From the NCBI GenBank assembly GCA_021018995.1, contig CM037595.1, positions 95,554,491 to 95,618,490 of the forward strand: DNA of 64,000 bases, given 5' to 3'. The stretch's first letter is position 1; each line of letters opens with the position of its first letter. This document shows positions 48,290 through 59,231 of this stretch, one piece after another. Below the pieces are notes generated by a model. It was not told the DNA's origin and did no database searches. It saw nothing but the letters and a program-made list of their open reading frames with translations. This stretch comes from Chloranthus sessilifolius (lineage: Eukaryota; Streptophyta; Magnoliopsida; Chloranthales; Chloranthaceae). The translations under genes and the position numbers were made by a program.

Positions 48290-49080
48290 GAGTATCCTCT
48301 TTGAATTGACCGCCCTCAGCAAGCCAGCAAACCACAACATCAAACTTTTCACCGTGGACCTAGAGTAGCCCTTCAACCTCGCTGCCTATATTCGCTGAGC
48401 CCAATGGTTTGCCTACCTCCATTTTTGTGTGTTATCATATAATTCTGGAATCTCGATAAGTAATATAGGATATCAATTTGAATCTTTGCATGCCATGGGT
48501 AATGTTGTCGCTCATTTAAACATTCATGGTGTCAAATTCAATTCAAATAATCCCATAACCCAAGATTTGAACCAGGTGGACACCATATTCAATAGCATGC
48601 ACCTAAATTCTCATTATCTCCTTGGGTTACAATTGTTCCAAAAATGTTCTTAAAATCTGTCATGACGGTCTTGTATTATTCTGCCTATTCCATTTTTATT
48701 GTTTATGAAAGAGCCATCTGTATTTAGTTTAATCCAGCCCACCTTTGGCAATGACCACTTACATGGTTTCTTGCTGCTCAACCTTGGATTTTGCTTAATT
48801 CCCTATCTATCCGGTATCCATTAGTTTTGATTGTTACCCACCGTAGGGATAATGAAATACATTTAAATTTGGATTTCACATGTTATTTTCTTCAGTTGGA
48901 GGGATTCGTGCTCTTATACATTATCAAACAATCTTTTATTCCTCTCTTCCCACATGTAGTAAAACAGAGCAACTGAAGTTATTTGTGCTAGGAGTGCCAT
49001 TTTCCCATTGCCATGAAAATGAGATTGTGATTCTTTTATCTCTTTTTGTAGTGTTAGGATTCAACGCCCCTCAGTTTGTA
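48290..49080 (-). mobile_element. LINE-type fragment with RNase H tail
   Basis: The minus strand reads YMWEERNKRLFDN near 48,950-48,920, then KPCKWSLPKVGWIKLNTDGS and FINNKNGIGRIIQ near 48,770-48,680. The first is the usual end of the zinc-binding reverse-transcriptase tail, the second the start of a plant RVT_3-type RNase H with its conserved Asp (NTDGS). Several stops and frame changes follow; it is dead. It lies within the presumed CPB intron 1, opposite in sense. Confidence 0.65.
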
Positions 49081-49389
49081 TACTCCTTTGTAGTTCTCCA
49101 GAAGATTCAACACCATTTTCACTTCAACTCTAGATATTTTATTGAATATTGGTTTGTTCACTATTTTTTGGATAAAAAATAAGGATGGACATACTTCTTC
49201 TTTCAATTTGCTCATAATACATCTTTCCATGATTGTGTAACAGTGTAAGTTGTTGATCAGCTATTTCAATGTTGCCATTCTAAATAAAATCACAAACCTA
49301 TTGGGGTCCAAAGAGCATATAGTTCTTCAGTTCTTCCCTTTAAAATGAAATTTTAATTAATTTAGGTGTAATGTAAATATTGCAAATAC

Positions 49390-49960
49390 CTTTTTTTATC
49401 AGTAAGCAAGCAAGAAATCCATTAAAATGAGAAAAAGAAGAGTAAAAAGAAAAAAAAAAAACCTTATAGCGAGCAGCTAAAGAAGGAAACAGGAAAGAAA
49501 AGAGACCCACTCCCCACTCAAAGACTCACCTCCAGACCTGATCCATCCGACCCAAAGTAGATAAAACCGAAAGCAAGAGGAAAAAAGGTTGAACATACAA
49601 GGATGCTGCTATCTGAGCAGTTCTCATCTGGAGAAAGAAGGATCTAGTGTAAAACCAGATCTTTGATATCTCTTTAATGATCATTTGAATGGGCTTCCTC
49701 CTTCTAAAGATTCTACTGTTTCTCCTAGTCCAAATAGCCCACATAGCAGCCAAAACCTTAATTTCCCAGTCCCCCCCCCCCCCCCCCCCAATCTCATCAA
49801 ATTGGACACCTTCCCAAGGCAACTAACAAACTGCCAAAGTCAACTAGGAAGCTCCAAGAAAGACTGAATTGTTCAAGAACCAGGTTCCAAATATCTCTTG
49901 CCACCCAACAGTGGATTAGCAGGTGATTGGCCCACTCTTCATGTTGAAGGTGATAAGAAA
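49390..49960 (-). mobile_element. LINE 3' fragment
   Basis: The minus strand reads EEWANHLLIHCWVARDIWNL near 49,945-49,885, a reverse-transcriptase zinc-binding tail, then VLAAMWAIWTRRNSRIFRRR and FYTRSFF at 49,760-49,640. It ends with a T/A-rich 3' UTR and CTTGCTTACTGATAAAAAAA at 49,412-49,390. It is 5'-truncated. A poly-C run (49,769-49,789) lies inside. Confidence 0.7.
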
Positions 49961-50340
49961 TCCAATGGGCCTAACTCAACCTCAACCTCATGAAAACAGC
50001 TTGTAAGGTGAGGAGTGCCCGGAATACATATAGCCCAAGACCTCCAAGCCCACAAGCAATGTGGGACTATCCTAATAGGCCCCTGCACGTGTTGACGGGA
50101 TTGAGCCAAGCCAAATCACGTGGACAATTGAATTGGGTGACATAGAGTGGAGAAATACCTACTCTGATACCATCATAAGAAATCCAACGGGCCTAACTCA
50201 ACCTCACAAAACCGGCTTGTAAGGTGAGGTTTGCCTAATATATAAAGAGCCCAAGAAGGGCCATCCCACATCTGCTGTGAGACAAATCCAACACGCCCCC
50301 ACACGTGTTGGCGAGATTGAGCCCTAACATTGCATTTAGT
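49951..50340 (-). mobile_element. TRIM-like element: two short LTRs and a primer site
   Basis: AAGAAATCCAATGGGCCTAA (49,955) and AAGAAATCCAACGGGCCTAA (50,177) open two direct copies. Both contain CTTGTAAGGTGAGG and GCACGTGTTGACGGGATTGAG-like words. Between them CTCTGATACCAT (50,162-50,173) is the complement of a tRNA-Met primer-binding site. In minus sense the order is LTR, primer site, short spacer, LTR, with no coding region, as in TRIM elements. Exact ends are not settled. Confidence 0.55.
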
Positions 50341-50384
50341 AAGTTCCCGCATCAGATGGTTCCTTAGAGCTTATTGATGTTTTC

Positions 50385-50650
50385 TTTGCAGCAGCTTGCA
50401 GACATACTAACAAAGCAGTTGGACATGTTATGGTCGAGTTGGGCATGTTAGATGTTTATGCTCCAGCTTGAGGGCGTTCGTAAAGTATGTTTGGGTGGTG
50501 TGTAAATCATGACATTGGATGTGTATGCACAATTATATTCACTTAACATAAAAGCTAGTGAGGGCCCTTCTCCTCATAAGCTTTCCTCATTCGATCTCTC
50601 CTCTCATCTCGCTCCTCTCTTCTTCTCTTCCCTTAACCCTGCCATCAACA
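50385..50650 (+). mobile_element. Copia 3' end scrap
   Basis: QLADILTKQL is the end of the Copia RNase H. It is followed by a piece like the usual last residues of the polyprotein and a short LTR-like tail with CT-rich sequence. Incomplete and broken. Confidence 0.5.
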
Positions 50651-52250
50651 CTTAGCCCCAAAATCCAACATAAATCCTAATCTCTTCATTTCTAATCTCC
50701 TTTAACCTCTTGTCCCCTCCAGTATAACTTGCTTTACATTTGATATTTAATTAACCTTCTTTAATTATACTCACATCACCGTATCTAACCGAGCATCTAG
50801 ATCTCTTATAAAACTTCCTGAACCTGAAGTTTAGGTTTCCACATCAATTACGTAATCATCTTCCTTTTCTCTAATATTTCTTCAGTTTTGCACACACTAT
50901 AATTGGATACATGGTTTTAGGGTTTTTCGGTTATAGTTCATTCTGGTGAGGATTTTAGGGATTTCCAGTGGTTCTCGGTGAAGGTTTCATGGTTTTTCAA
51001 ATTTAGATTAATACCATCACTTACGCAAAAATTAGAGAAATTTTGCTTAATGATATTATTCTTGCAACCTATTAAGACAAATTTGTTTGCTGATTATCCA
51101 GATAAATGTTGTATAGATCCTTTACTCAACTGCATTACATGCATGGCATATCTCACATGGATTTCAGAAGAATCTTAAAGTAGCATGACCTAGTATTTTA
51201 ATTTAATTTATCATCATGACTTTTTTTAGTGAGGATTTCACGAGGCACATTATTTAATGGATCTTATCCTTGTATTTTAATTTCTAATCTCTCTACAGTC
51301 TTCAATTTTATTGTGGCCAACAAGTTATTACAGTAATAACATAAACTGCATAGTCATACCATGATCATAACAAAAGGTAGAGATATTTCTTTTCTTTTTT
51401 TTCCAACATGATATATGGCTTACAAGGGTTTTCTATCACAAAATCAGGATTTATTTACTTGGACATACCACCTATGGATAATTGCACAAAGAGTTTTTTT
51501 TTTTCACTTATTAATTTCTTTGTCCAAAAAATTTCCTCAAAAAATTGCAATTGCACATGCCTTAAGATTAATTAAGGGATTTATGACTGCTCAAACATCT
51601 GTCTGTCCAGACTTTTAGAAATTGTACAAAAAGTTTTAGAAGTTGCCTGTGAAAACAGTGCACAGGTCAATCTTTCTTCACCAAAATGTCAAACAGGGAT
51701 TTCACAGATCTATGAGCACCGTAACAGTGAGAGAGATTGACCCTTGTACTGCTCTCTACACCAATCCTTCGCCTACTGCTAACTTTTGTAGATCCCCCCA
51801 CTATCTGGGGAATCAATACATGCAGCTAATGAATACCAACTCAATAGTTCTCTCTTTCTCTCACTCTCTCTCTCTCTTCTTTTATATTTATTTTTACGAA
51901 ATAGCTTTCCAGCAATGAAACAGTACATATGGGGTAGTTTCAAAGATTACAATCTCTAGCCATATAAATCCAACAAAAAGTAGTGTAAGAAGGAGACGCC
52001 AGATTCGGATCCTTTATTTCCTCTCGATCTGAATCGATTAAGGCTAAGAAGCCCTTTTCTTTTTCCCTCTCTCGTGCTCTTCTCTGCTGTAACTTTTTCT
52101 TTGCAAAAACCCAACTTAGTTGTAGAATAGAGAACGACGACCATCTTTCTTTGAATGGTGTGCAATAGAAAGGGCATGGTCGGTGAAAAAACATTAGGAT
52201 TTTTATTCAAAAAGTCATGTGCCACATAATAAATCTCGTGTGCAAGTATT
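50651..52250. other. Unassigned sequence
   Basis: No exon of CPB or another gene was recognised on either strand. Short open frames occur near 50,978 and 51,643 (plus) and 52,225 (minus) but have no known motif. Confidence 0.3.
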
Positions 52251-52252
52251 TG

Positions 52253-52310
<58 letters not shown>
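52253..52310. repeat. (CT)n-(AT)n compound microsatellite
   Basis: CT repeats to about 52,279 pass directly into alternating AT to 52,308. Confidence 0.92.
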
Positions 52311-52311
<1 letters not shown>

Positions 52312-52334
52312 TAAAAACAAAATAGAAAAAAAAA

Positions 52335-52505
52335 TTGTATTAGTTAGTATTGGCCAATACCGACTACTTTCCTATATCGATCCGATATTGATGCTGATAT
52401 CTATACCACTTGATACCGGTATCGGGGAGATATCGATATTGGTTCTCGACAAAACTGATACATATCGCCTGTACAAATCAGTATCGGCTGAGTTTTGATA
52501 CCCTG
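52335..52505. repeat. GATACGTATC-rich repeat, copy 2
   Basis: Words such as TATTGGCCAATACCGAC, GATACCGGTATCGGGG and GAGATATCGATATTGG, ending GAGTTTTGATACCCTGCATG. The end matches the copies at 53,940 and 60,660. Confidence 0.6.
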
Positions 52506-52960
52506 CATGTATGCATCAACTTCAAATACCTAAATGCCGCATGCCTAAAATGATCCTTGCTTTTGATAATGGAACTCCTTATCGATTCTACTGAAGGGTA
52601 TGAAGTTAAGCCTGAAGGGTGTGATTTAATCCATCTCTAATCTCCCTATATCTCGAGATTTGAATAGTGGTAGAACATCTGCCCCTGTGCTCCACATGAC
52701 ACACAACCCACATTTTGGTGGCACGTGTCACTGTTTTGGAGCCCAAAGCAACTCCAGCTGCATGTCATAGTAATCTGTTGCTCACAAGAATTGTTTTAAT
52801 GCTTTTTTATTATTATTGTAAATACTAGTATTGCATGAATTTGTAACATTTGAGCTAAAACTCATCTTATCCCGAGGGAACCGAGTTCAATGGAGAGTGG
52901 TGAACTGCGAACCATGTAACATAGATGTAAACTTTAAGGGAACTTTCTAAGATTTTCCAA
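52506..52960. other. Unassigned sequence before the MAP65 fragment
   Basis: No upstream MAP65 exon was found here, so the fragment begins abruptly near 52,961. Confidence 0.35.
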
Positions 52961-54521
52961 ATGAAGGAACTGGTTCTGAAAGCTAGCAAAATGAAGGAAC
53001 TGGTTCTAAAGAAGAGGTCAGAGCTTGAAGAGATTCGCAGGCGTACCCACATGGTACCTGCAGCAGATGGTGCAATGGAATGTGTGATTGAAGCTATAGA
53101 GTCGGGTAGAGTGATATTTTGAGTCATCAATTATACATAACAATTTTAAACTGCACGATTATTTGCAAAATTTAGTCCCATTTTTCTGATACAGGAGCTG
53201 TCGACCCCTCTTATATCATGGAGCAAATCGAGGTTCAAATTGCAAAGATTAAAGAGGAAGCTCTTTGCAGGAAAGATATTCTTGAGAGGGTCGAAAAATG
53301 GTTGGCTGCTTGCGAAGAGGAGTGCTGGCTTGAGGATTACAATCGCGTTAGCTATTTTTTTAGATGTATGTGATTTTGAGTGTCCATACTGTTCTATTCT
53401 TATCAGTAGATTCAATCTCGTCTTGCATTTCAGGATGACAATCGTTACAATGCTAGAAGAGGTGCACATCTTACACTGAAGCGTGCTGAAAAAGCTCGTG
53501 CTACTGTCGGTAAACTTTCAGGTGCAGGTCTTACCCTGTATTGGTGGCTTCTGACAAACTTCTAGTGACATGAATCATTTTGGGTCTCTGCGATACTAAC
53601 AAAGTATATGTATCAGGCAATACCTGAGACAATACATTTGTTTCTTGTGGCTCCAATATAGTGACGTGTTGCCCGATATATGCAGGGTATAAAATACCGA
53701 TTTTCCTGTATGTATCGTCCGGCTCCAAAACCGATACGTATAGCTTTCGGACCATACAAATACATACCAATATATATGTATATGCACCAGTACAATACAT
53801 TCAATGTATCAGACCAATGACCCCTGAAACTGATATATATATATATATATATATGCACCAGTACGATACATTCAATGTATCTGACCAGTGACCCCTGAAA
53901 CTAATACATATCATCCAATACGCACTAGTTTCAGGTGAGATTTTGACCCATGCATCTAAGTATTGTCAGAGATTTTGACTGATATTGATATATCATGCCA
54001 AGATCTCTTTTCTCTGTCCACGTTCCAATTGCCATAATTTGTGTCACTTATCAATATTTTTTCATATGTTTGATTTTCTTGGGGTATTGCATCTGGAGCA
54101 GCGATTATAGAGCCATTGGTGTCGAAAACCAGAGCGTGGGAGAACGACAGAGGCACCGAGTTTATTTATGACGGTGTAAGCACTTACTGTTTTAGGTGGA
54201 TTTCTCATTTTAATCATTGTTTGAGCATATTCCTCTCTGAACTATTGTTGCGTTCTTTGCTCAAGCACAAGTTCGGCTTCTTTCGATGCTTGAAGAGTAC
54301 AGTAGGTTACGAGAGGAGAAAGAACAAGAGCGCAAGAGGCAGTGGGTATGAATTCATTTATTTCAATTACAAAGATAATTAATATATCCATACTGTGCAT
54401 ATTATAGTAGTGTAAAAAGTGGAGAAAAATGTAGACAAATTATGATTGTGTATATTTAACGCAGGATCAAAAGAAGCTCCAAGGGCAGCTAATTGCAAAA
54501 TAGGAGGCACTCTTTGGATCA
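52961..54521 (+). pseudogene. MAP65: MAP65 microtubule-bundling protein, decayed 3' gene fragment
   Basis: Six exon pieces lie in order with introns kept: 52961-53105, 53195-53346, 53434-53521, 54102-54173, 54272-54345 and 54465-54521. They read [96 protein letters not shown] and DQKKLQGQLIAK. This is the conserved C-terminal microtubule-binding half of plant MAP65/Ase1 proteins. Splice sites are still canonical. The 5' half of the gene is absent, the first piece has a short duplication of ATGAAGGAACTGGTTCT, the last piece has an in-frame TAG after LIAK, and a conserved Arg is Trp before the fifth intron. Kept introns show it arose by DNA duplication and not through an mRNA. The 580-bp intron 53522-54101 contains a later repeat. 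Confidence 0.82.
53590..53965. repeat. GATACGTATC-rich repeat, copy 3, in a MAP65 intron
   Basis: ACCGATACGTATAGC and related words, then a tandem pair of about 80 bp (GCACCAGTACAATACATTC ... GACCCCTGAAACT) separated by an (AT)n run at 53,833-53,854. The end reads GAGATTTTGACCCATGCATC. Confidence 0.65.
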
Positions 54522-54591
54522 GTTTTTGATTTGACCAAAACTTAATAGTTTGAGCTGTTTTTTGACATATGGACTTGCATGCATCATGCAG

Positions 54592-54836
54592 GTGAGTGAT
54601 AAGATGGATCCAAATGAGTTCGTGAAATTGTGTGAGATTCTGAACCCTCACAACAAACCAGGAAAGCTAACCATAATCACGTGAATGGGAGCTGAGAACA
54701 GAGAGTGAAGCTCCCCCACTTGGTTAGAGCCATACGGCAAGCTGATCTCATCGTTACTTGGGCGAGCGACCCAATGCATGGGAACACTATTAACCCTTCG
54801 TGTGGTTTGAAGACCCGTCCATTCGACGCAATCAGA
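54592..54836 (+). pseudogene. Class II (plant) DAHP synthase, single exon fragment
   Basis: The piece follows a CAG acceptor and ends at a GTAAG donor. It reads [30 protein letters not shown], a stop where the family has Arg, MGAEN, then after a one-base frame change [28 protein letters not shown] and [12 protein letters not shown]. This is the C-terminal region of plant 3-deoxy-D-arabino-heptulosonate 7-phosphate synthase, the first shikimate-pathway enzyme, including the DPMHGNT block. It starts 70 bp after the last MAP65 piece, in the same strand, so two unrelated genes are joined. The fragment cannot make an enzyme. Confidence 0.82.
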
Positions 54837-54903
54837 GTAAGAATCACTTTATATATATCGAAATAAATATCTCATTTTAATGATGTTCTCCTTTTAATTT
54901 CAG

Positions 54904-54970
54904 GCGAAACTTTTCGATTTGAAGCTCACCTCAAACGGATCATTAGGGGAAGGGGACACTTGGCAGGAGA
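54904..54970 (+). other. Possible further exon of the MAP65-DAHPS chimera
   Basis: After a short GT...TTTCAG interval following the DAHP synthase piece there is an open stretch that reads AKLFDLKLTSNGSLGEGDTW. It does not match the next DAHP synthase segment I would expect (AEVRAFFDVH). It may come from a third gene or be random sequence. Confidence 0.2.
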
Positions 54971-55600
54971 GGCGAAACTATATATTTTTTTTCTTTTATG
55001 TTAAAAATGAGCTATGGGTTGAGATTGTTAACTCTCTTTCTTTTGTTCTTCTTTTTGTTTGAATAAAAGGATTGGACATGCAAAGTTTAAAATGTTTAGT
55101 TGATTTGAAAGGTTGGATCATAGGTTGAGATGCAATCTTTTGTTTGAATAAAAGAAGTGGGCATCTATTTTTTTATTAATAGAATGATTTGCATTTGAGT
55201 TGAATGGATGTGCTTAAATATGAGATTAATAGCTTTTTTTTTTTATATAATTTTTTTTAAAGCATTAAAAAAAAATATTAAAAAATTAGATTAAAAAAAA
55301 TATATTAAAAAAAAAAAAACATTAAAAAAAGCATAAAAAAAATATTATTTAAAAAAAAATTGCATAAAAAATCGTCGACGTAATTTTTTTTTTTTAAATA
55401 TATATATATTTTTAAATTGCATAAAAAAACCACTGCCAATTTCTATGACTGCTGAGAGCAGTTGTTGTTGAAGTTCATAAACCATTGCCGTGTGTAGTGG
55501 TAAAAAAAATCACTGTTTTTTTTACAATTGATTGGAAAAAATCATTGTTTAAGGCAGTGATTTTTTTGGCTTTTTCACGTAATGATATTTTTTTGTGAAT
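54971..55600. other. A/T-rich tract with ACTGCC/GGCAGT words
   Basis: Poly-A and poly-T blocks fill 55,230-55,420. From 55,425 to 55,570 words such as AACCACTGCC, AACCATTGCC, ATCACTG and GGCAGTGATT recur in both senses, a style seen in subterminal regions of some DNA transposons. No ends were found. Confidence 0.3.
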
Positions 55601-55868
55601 CATGTTTCGGTGATGGTATGCATCACTGGTGGTTCACTTCAGTTCTTTTACCCATGTAGTTTCGTATGAGATTAAAACCGTCTTTTTGTCTTACTCATAT
55701 AGAAATAGAGATTTCTTTGTTTATCCATGATAACTCTTCTTAGTTAGAAGTATCTACTTTGATTCCCACCTTATGTGGATATACCAAGTGTTGAGAAATT
55801 CGGGAATCGCCTATAATGGCGGTCTGATGCGACACGGGTTTTTGGGTTCGGAAATTCATACTGTCACA
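55600..55868 (+). mobile_element. Gypsy LTR end fragment
   Basis: The stretch ends GGGTTCGGAAATTCATACTGTCACA, which in inverse (TGTGACAG...) resembles the LTR end at 41,766. No other part is present. Confidence 0.35.
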
Positions 55869-56090
55869 GCACAGGTCTCCAAAATACCAAGTTGTTCTTT
55901 TAAACTATATTGAAGGACCAACTTCTCGTGTGCAAATAATAGCTTCCTTTATTTATTTATTATGCTATTTAAGTAAAATGTATAGGTTTCTAAACTAAGT
56001 ATAGATATTTTTTAAGTAATTTTAATTTTAAAAATAAAAATAACGAAGTTTAAATTTTAAAACAAAAATAGATATAGTTATATGAGCCGG
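55869..56090. other. Scrap related to the hairpin element near 10.3 kb
   Basis: CCAAAATACCAAGTTGTTCTTT at 55,879 matches CTAAAATACCAAGTCGTTCTTT at 10,321. The rest is A/T-rich. Confidence 0.35.
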
Positions 56091-56410
56091 CCCACTGTTT
56101 TGTGAACCAAGGGAACCTGGTTGTTCACCAGTTGGACACAAAAAAAACAAAGATTTTGGTTTTGGATTGGACTGACCCCCGGTTATGGTTGAATGGGCCG
56201 GTCTGGTCCAATTTTTGTATCACTGTCTAATGATACCAAAACAAAAGGTAATGATGACTTGACTCAAGTCACGCCATAAAAAATAATATTTTTTATCAAG
56301 CAAACTCGGTCTAATATTTGGACCGGGCTAAATATGTTGCAACCCGATTCAATTCGGGCCGGGCTTGGGCTTGGGTTGAGTGTTCCAACACCCGGCCTGC
56401 ACCAAGCCTG

Positions 56411-56502
<92 letters not shown>

Positions 56503-56830
56503 TTCTAAAGTTATAAAAAAAAAATTCTTTTAATTATATATGAGCCTCTATAATGTTAATATAATTATTTAATTAAATTTTTAATCTTCAAACTTTTATT
56601 AGAAAAAAAATAACCCAAATCCAACCAAATTTTATTAGAAAAAAAAATCTTTAAAAAACGTCCAAGCCCGGCTCGGCTCGGTAGGGGTTGGGCATAGGTT
56701 GAGTACAACGCAACCCGAGTTAGGGTAGGACTGAAAATTTTGGAAACCCGGCCCAGATAGGTTAGGGTCGGGTTGAACCCCAGCATGACCCTAATCCGAC
56801 CCATTAAGAGCCCAACTTGTGGTAATGATG
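56090..56830. repeat. CCGGGC/CCCGACC-type degenerate repeat
   Basis: GGGCCGGGCTTGGGCTTGGG, AGCCCGGCTCGGCTCGGTAG, CCCGGCCCAGATAGG and GGTCGGGTTGAACCC recur around a long (AT)n run at 56,417-56,500. No coding sense. Confidence 0.5.
56417..56500. repeat. Long (AT)n microsatellite
   Basis: About 84 bases of alternating AT. Confidence 0.95.
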
Positions 56831-56876
56831 ATAATGATGATGGTTGTGATGACCAAACCCAGCTTTGATATTATTC

Positions 56877-57430
56877 TGTGACGACCCGGACACACATGTC
56901 AAAGATATTTTCCGGTTATGGACTTAGGGTCTCGTCCCGATTTTTTTTTTTGGGCATAGGCATCACATATCGCTGTCCCTATCAAAACGCATCGCTACAT
57001 GAAAAGGCTAGTGCACCTTATAGCCCAGGCATGTCTCTATTTGATGTGGACTATCTTTATGGTAACCTTCCGAGAACGTCTCCTAACATGTTTTGGTGCC
57101 AATCGGCCGCCGATGCACCATCCTTGGGAAGCTCTCCCATGCATACAACATAAATCGACACATAAAATATTGCTACTTAGAAAAATGTAGTTCTTAATTA
57201 GTGAAAATAAGATAAGGGTCTTTGAGATAGATACCTCTTTACCCGGCGCAACTTCAGTGCAATTACAATCTAAGTAAGCAGGGTACTAAGAAGATGCCTT
57301 AGAAAAAAGAAGGGTTCCAATTATTAGTCATTTTATACTTAAAAAGCTCCACAATGCTCTAGGTAGGCTATACGATCTAAGCGTCTGCTTATATATTGAA
57401 CACTAGTTGGGGACTCCGGAAGATGGCATC
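56877..57430 (+). mobile_element. LTR fragment beginning TGTGACGACCCGG
   Basis: TTTGATATTATTCTGTGACGACCCGGAC is the usual junction of a primer-site-like word with the start of a plant Gypsy LTR. No second LTR or coding region was found. Confidence 0.4.
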
Positions 57431-57564
57431 ATGCATTGAGACAAAATCCTTGATGACGTCGGTCTTTAGCTGGAAATGATTCGTGATCATCGACGGCCTT
57501 GATTTAATACTGAGTTATCATTAGATAAGTGGTTGGAGTGGCAAGTGATTTGGCACTCGGGCCA

Positions 57565-57860
57565 CTTTTTAGGATGTGTGCTGATTGGAATCATCATATT
57601 GGCTTTCTGATAGGTACGGTATGATCTAAAGATCTTTGATCCAAAAGATTGGGATGAAAGACTATTTTTATTAGATGAACCAATGGATTCAACTGTCATC
57701 TAAAATTAATGGTTATCATATAAATCCTGCGTACCATTAATTGATTTAGGCAATGGAGATCTTTTTTCAATCCAATCTTCTACAAAATAGATCGTGAGGT
57801 CATGGGTGTCACTTCTCAAGAAATAGAGAATGGTTCCACAGAGCACACATCTTATAAAAT
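57565..57860. mobile_element. Foldback MITE halves in reversed order
   Basis: A right half (57,565-57,700: GGATGTGTGCTGATTGGAAT, AGATTGGGATGAAAGACTAT) is followed by a left half (57,740-57,860: CAATGGAGATCTTTTTTCAA, AATAGATCGTGAGGTCATGG). This right-then-left order is that of a junction between two tandem copies. Confidence 0.55.
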
Positions 57861-58104
57861 GACTCGAGTACAGAGGAGTCGATGCATGGGTGGAGTACCT
57901 GATAATAAGTACTAATGGCAGAGAAGAATTTTGGCTGTTTAGTATATAGTGCCATTTGAAATCTGGCTCTCGAGATAAGATTTAACTGTGTTTATCCATA
58001 AGATAGAAATCATGCAATAAAAAAGATTCTTTTTACATTGCAATTTATATAGGATGTCTTGCTAGTATACCATTAATTGAATGTGTATTTGTCATGTATG
58101 TACA

Positions 58105-58310
58105 CGAGATCAAGCTCCTCTTAACGGCTAATATTGAACGGCTAATAGGAGCTTGATCTCACACCATTTTAACGGCTAATATTGAAGATCATTGATCGAA
58201 TGGCATGCAATTGATTCATAGGCGTGATTCTTTAATCAAGATATGTTCCAAATATGGACGATCACTTCGACTGTTTAGATTCATCACATATGTTTGCCAT
58301 GTGGCATAAC
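58105..58310. repeat. Dispersed repeat B with a perfect 14-bp inverted repeat
   Basis: GAGATCAAGCTCCT (58,105-58,118) and AGGAGCTTGATCTC (58,147-58,160) flank a 28-nt loop. TTAACGGCTAATATTGAA occurs twice as a direct repeat. The part from 58,165 matches 7,392-7,535. Confidence 0.6.
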
Positions 58311-58314
58311 AGTA

Positions 58315-58630
58315 GGGATGCAAACTTTAAACCGAACATCGAAACTGAACCGAAAATCGGCCCAAAAATCGACTCAAACCGAACCAAATCAAACCGAAGT
58401 GAAATCGGTTCGGTTTTCGATTTGGGTAGTTAGAAACCGAAAATCGAATGGGTAGGTTAAGTAAACCGACCCCTTAATAGGCAAAAACCGACCGGAACCG
58501 GACCCGTACCGGCCCAAACCGATCCAAACCGGCGGTTCCTACACCGAATTGAACCGGTTGTGACTGACCGGTATAAACCGATCGCTTCCCACTTATTTGG
58601 GTTTCATGTTTAAACCCGACCCGAAGTCAT
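58315..58630. repeat. CGGTT/AACCG-type degenerate repeat
   Basis: AAACCGAACATCGAAACTGA, ATCGGTTCGGTTTTCG, AACCGACCGGAACCGGACCC and ATTGAACCGGTTGTGACTG recur in both senses. Longest and densest copy of this kind in the window. Confidence 0.6.
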
Positions 58631-59231
58631 AGCCTTTAAGGCTTTTTTTTCTTTTTTCTTTTCCTCTCTCAGGCAGTGGTACAACTAACAGCTGTTCATT
58701 GCAACGGCTAGGGATGCAAGCTTGGGTACTGTTATATGCAATCCAAAAGGTTGCTTTCTCACCCCACATCCTCCAGCCGACATGTATTGACTAACTTTGA
58801 ATCAGATGATGAAGGTCGTTTTTTGTCTCCATCTTCTATACAATGGATCTATGGATCGTGGGCGTACCATCAGACGGCTAATGTTTTATTACACATGCAC
58901 ACATTTCAAAAAAGTGACCCTAAAATTGTACTTGAGTGTGATGGCGGTCATATGATTTTACGATCACTTTTGGGGATGTGTGCTATGTATACTAGAAAAA
59001 TGACCCTATAATGACACGAACATGATCTATAGATCAATTGTGTGAAATATGAGAACGAAAAACGATCTCTACCAGCATTTCAAAGTCGGTCAATTCACAC
59101 CGAGGTGGGGTGAAAAATTGACTCCATTAAATCCAATGATGAAGATTGTTTATTATCACAACCTTTCACACGATAGATCTTGAGATCATGGGTGTACCAT
59201 TAGATGGTCAATTTTTATTTAATGTGGTATA

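Noticed and set aside
48429-48653. Plus-strand frame MLSYNSGISISNIGYQFESL
   Set aside because: It is the shadow of the minus-strand LINE RNase H fragment.
51940-52225. Minus-strand frames with a Lys/Arg-rich stretch
   Set aside because: Two frames overlap, neither has a recognisable domain, and no splice context supports an exon.
56878-57190. Plus-strand frames after TGTGACGACCCGG
   Set aside because: They begin inside an LTR start and match no protein family I know.
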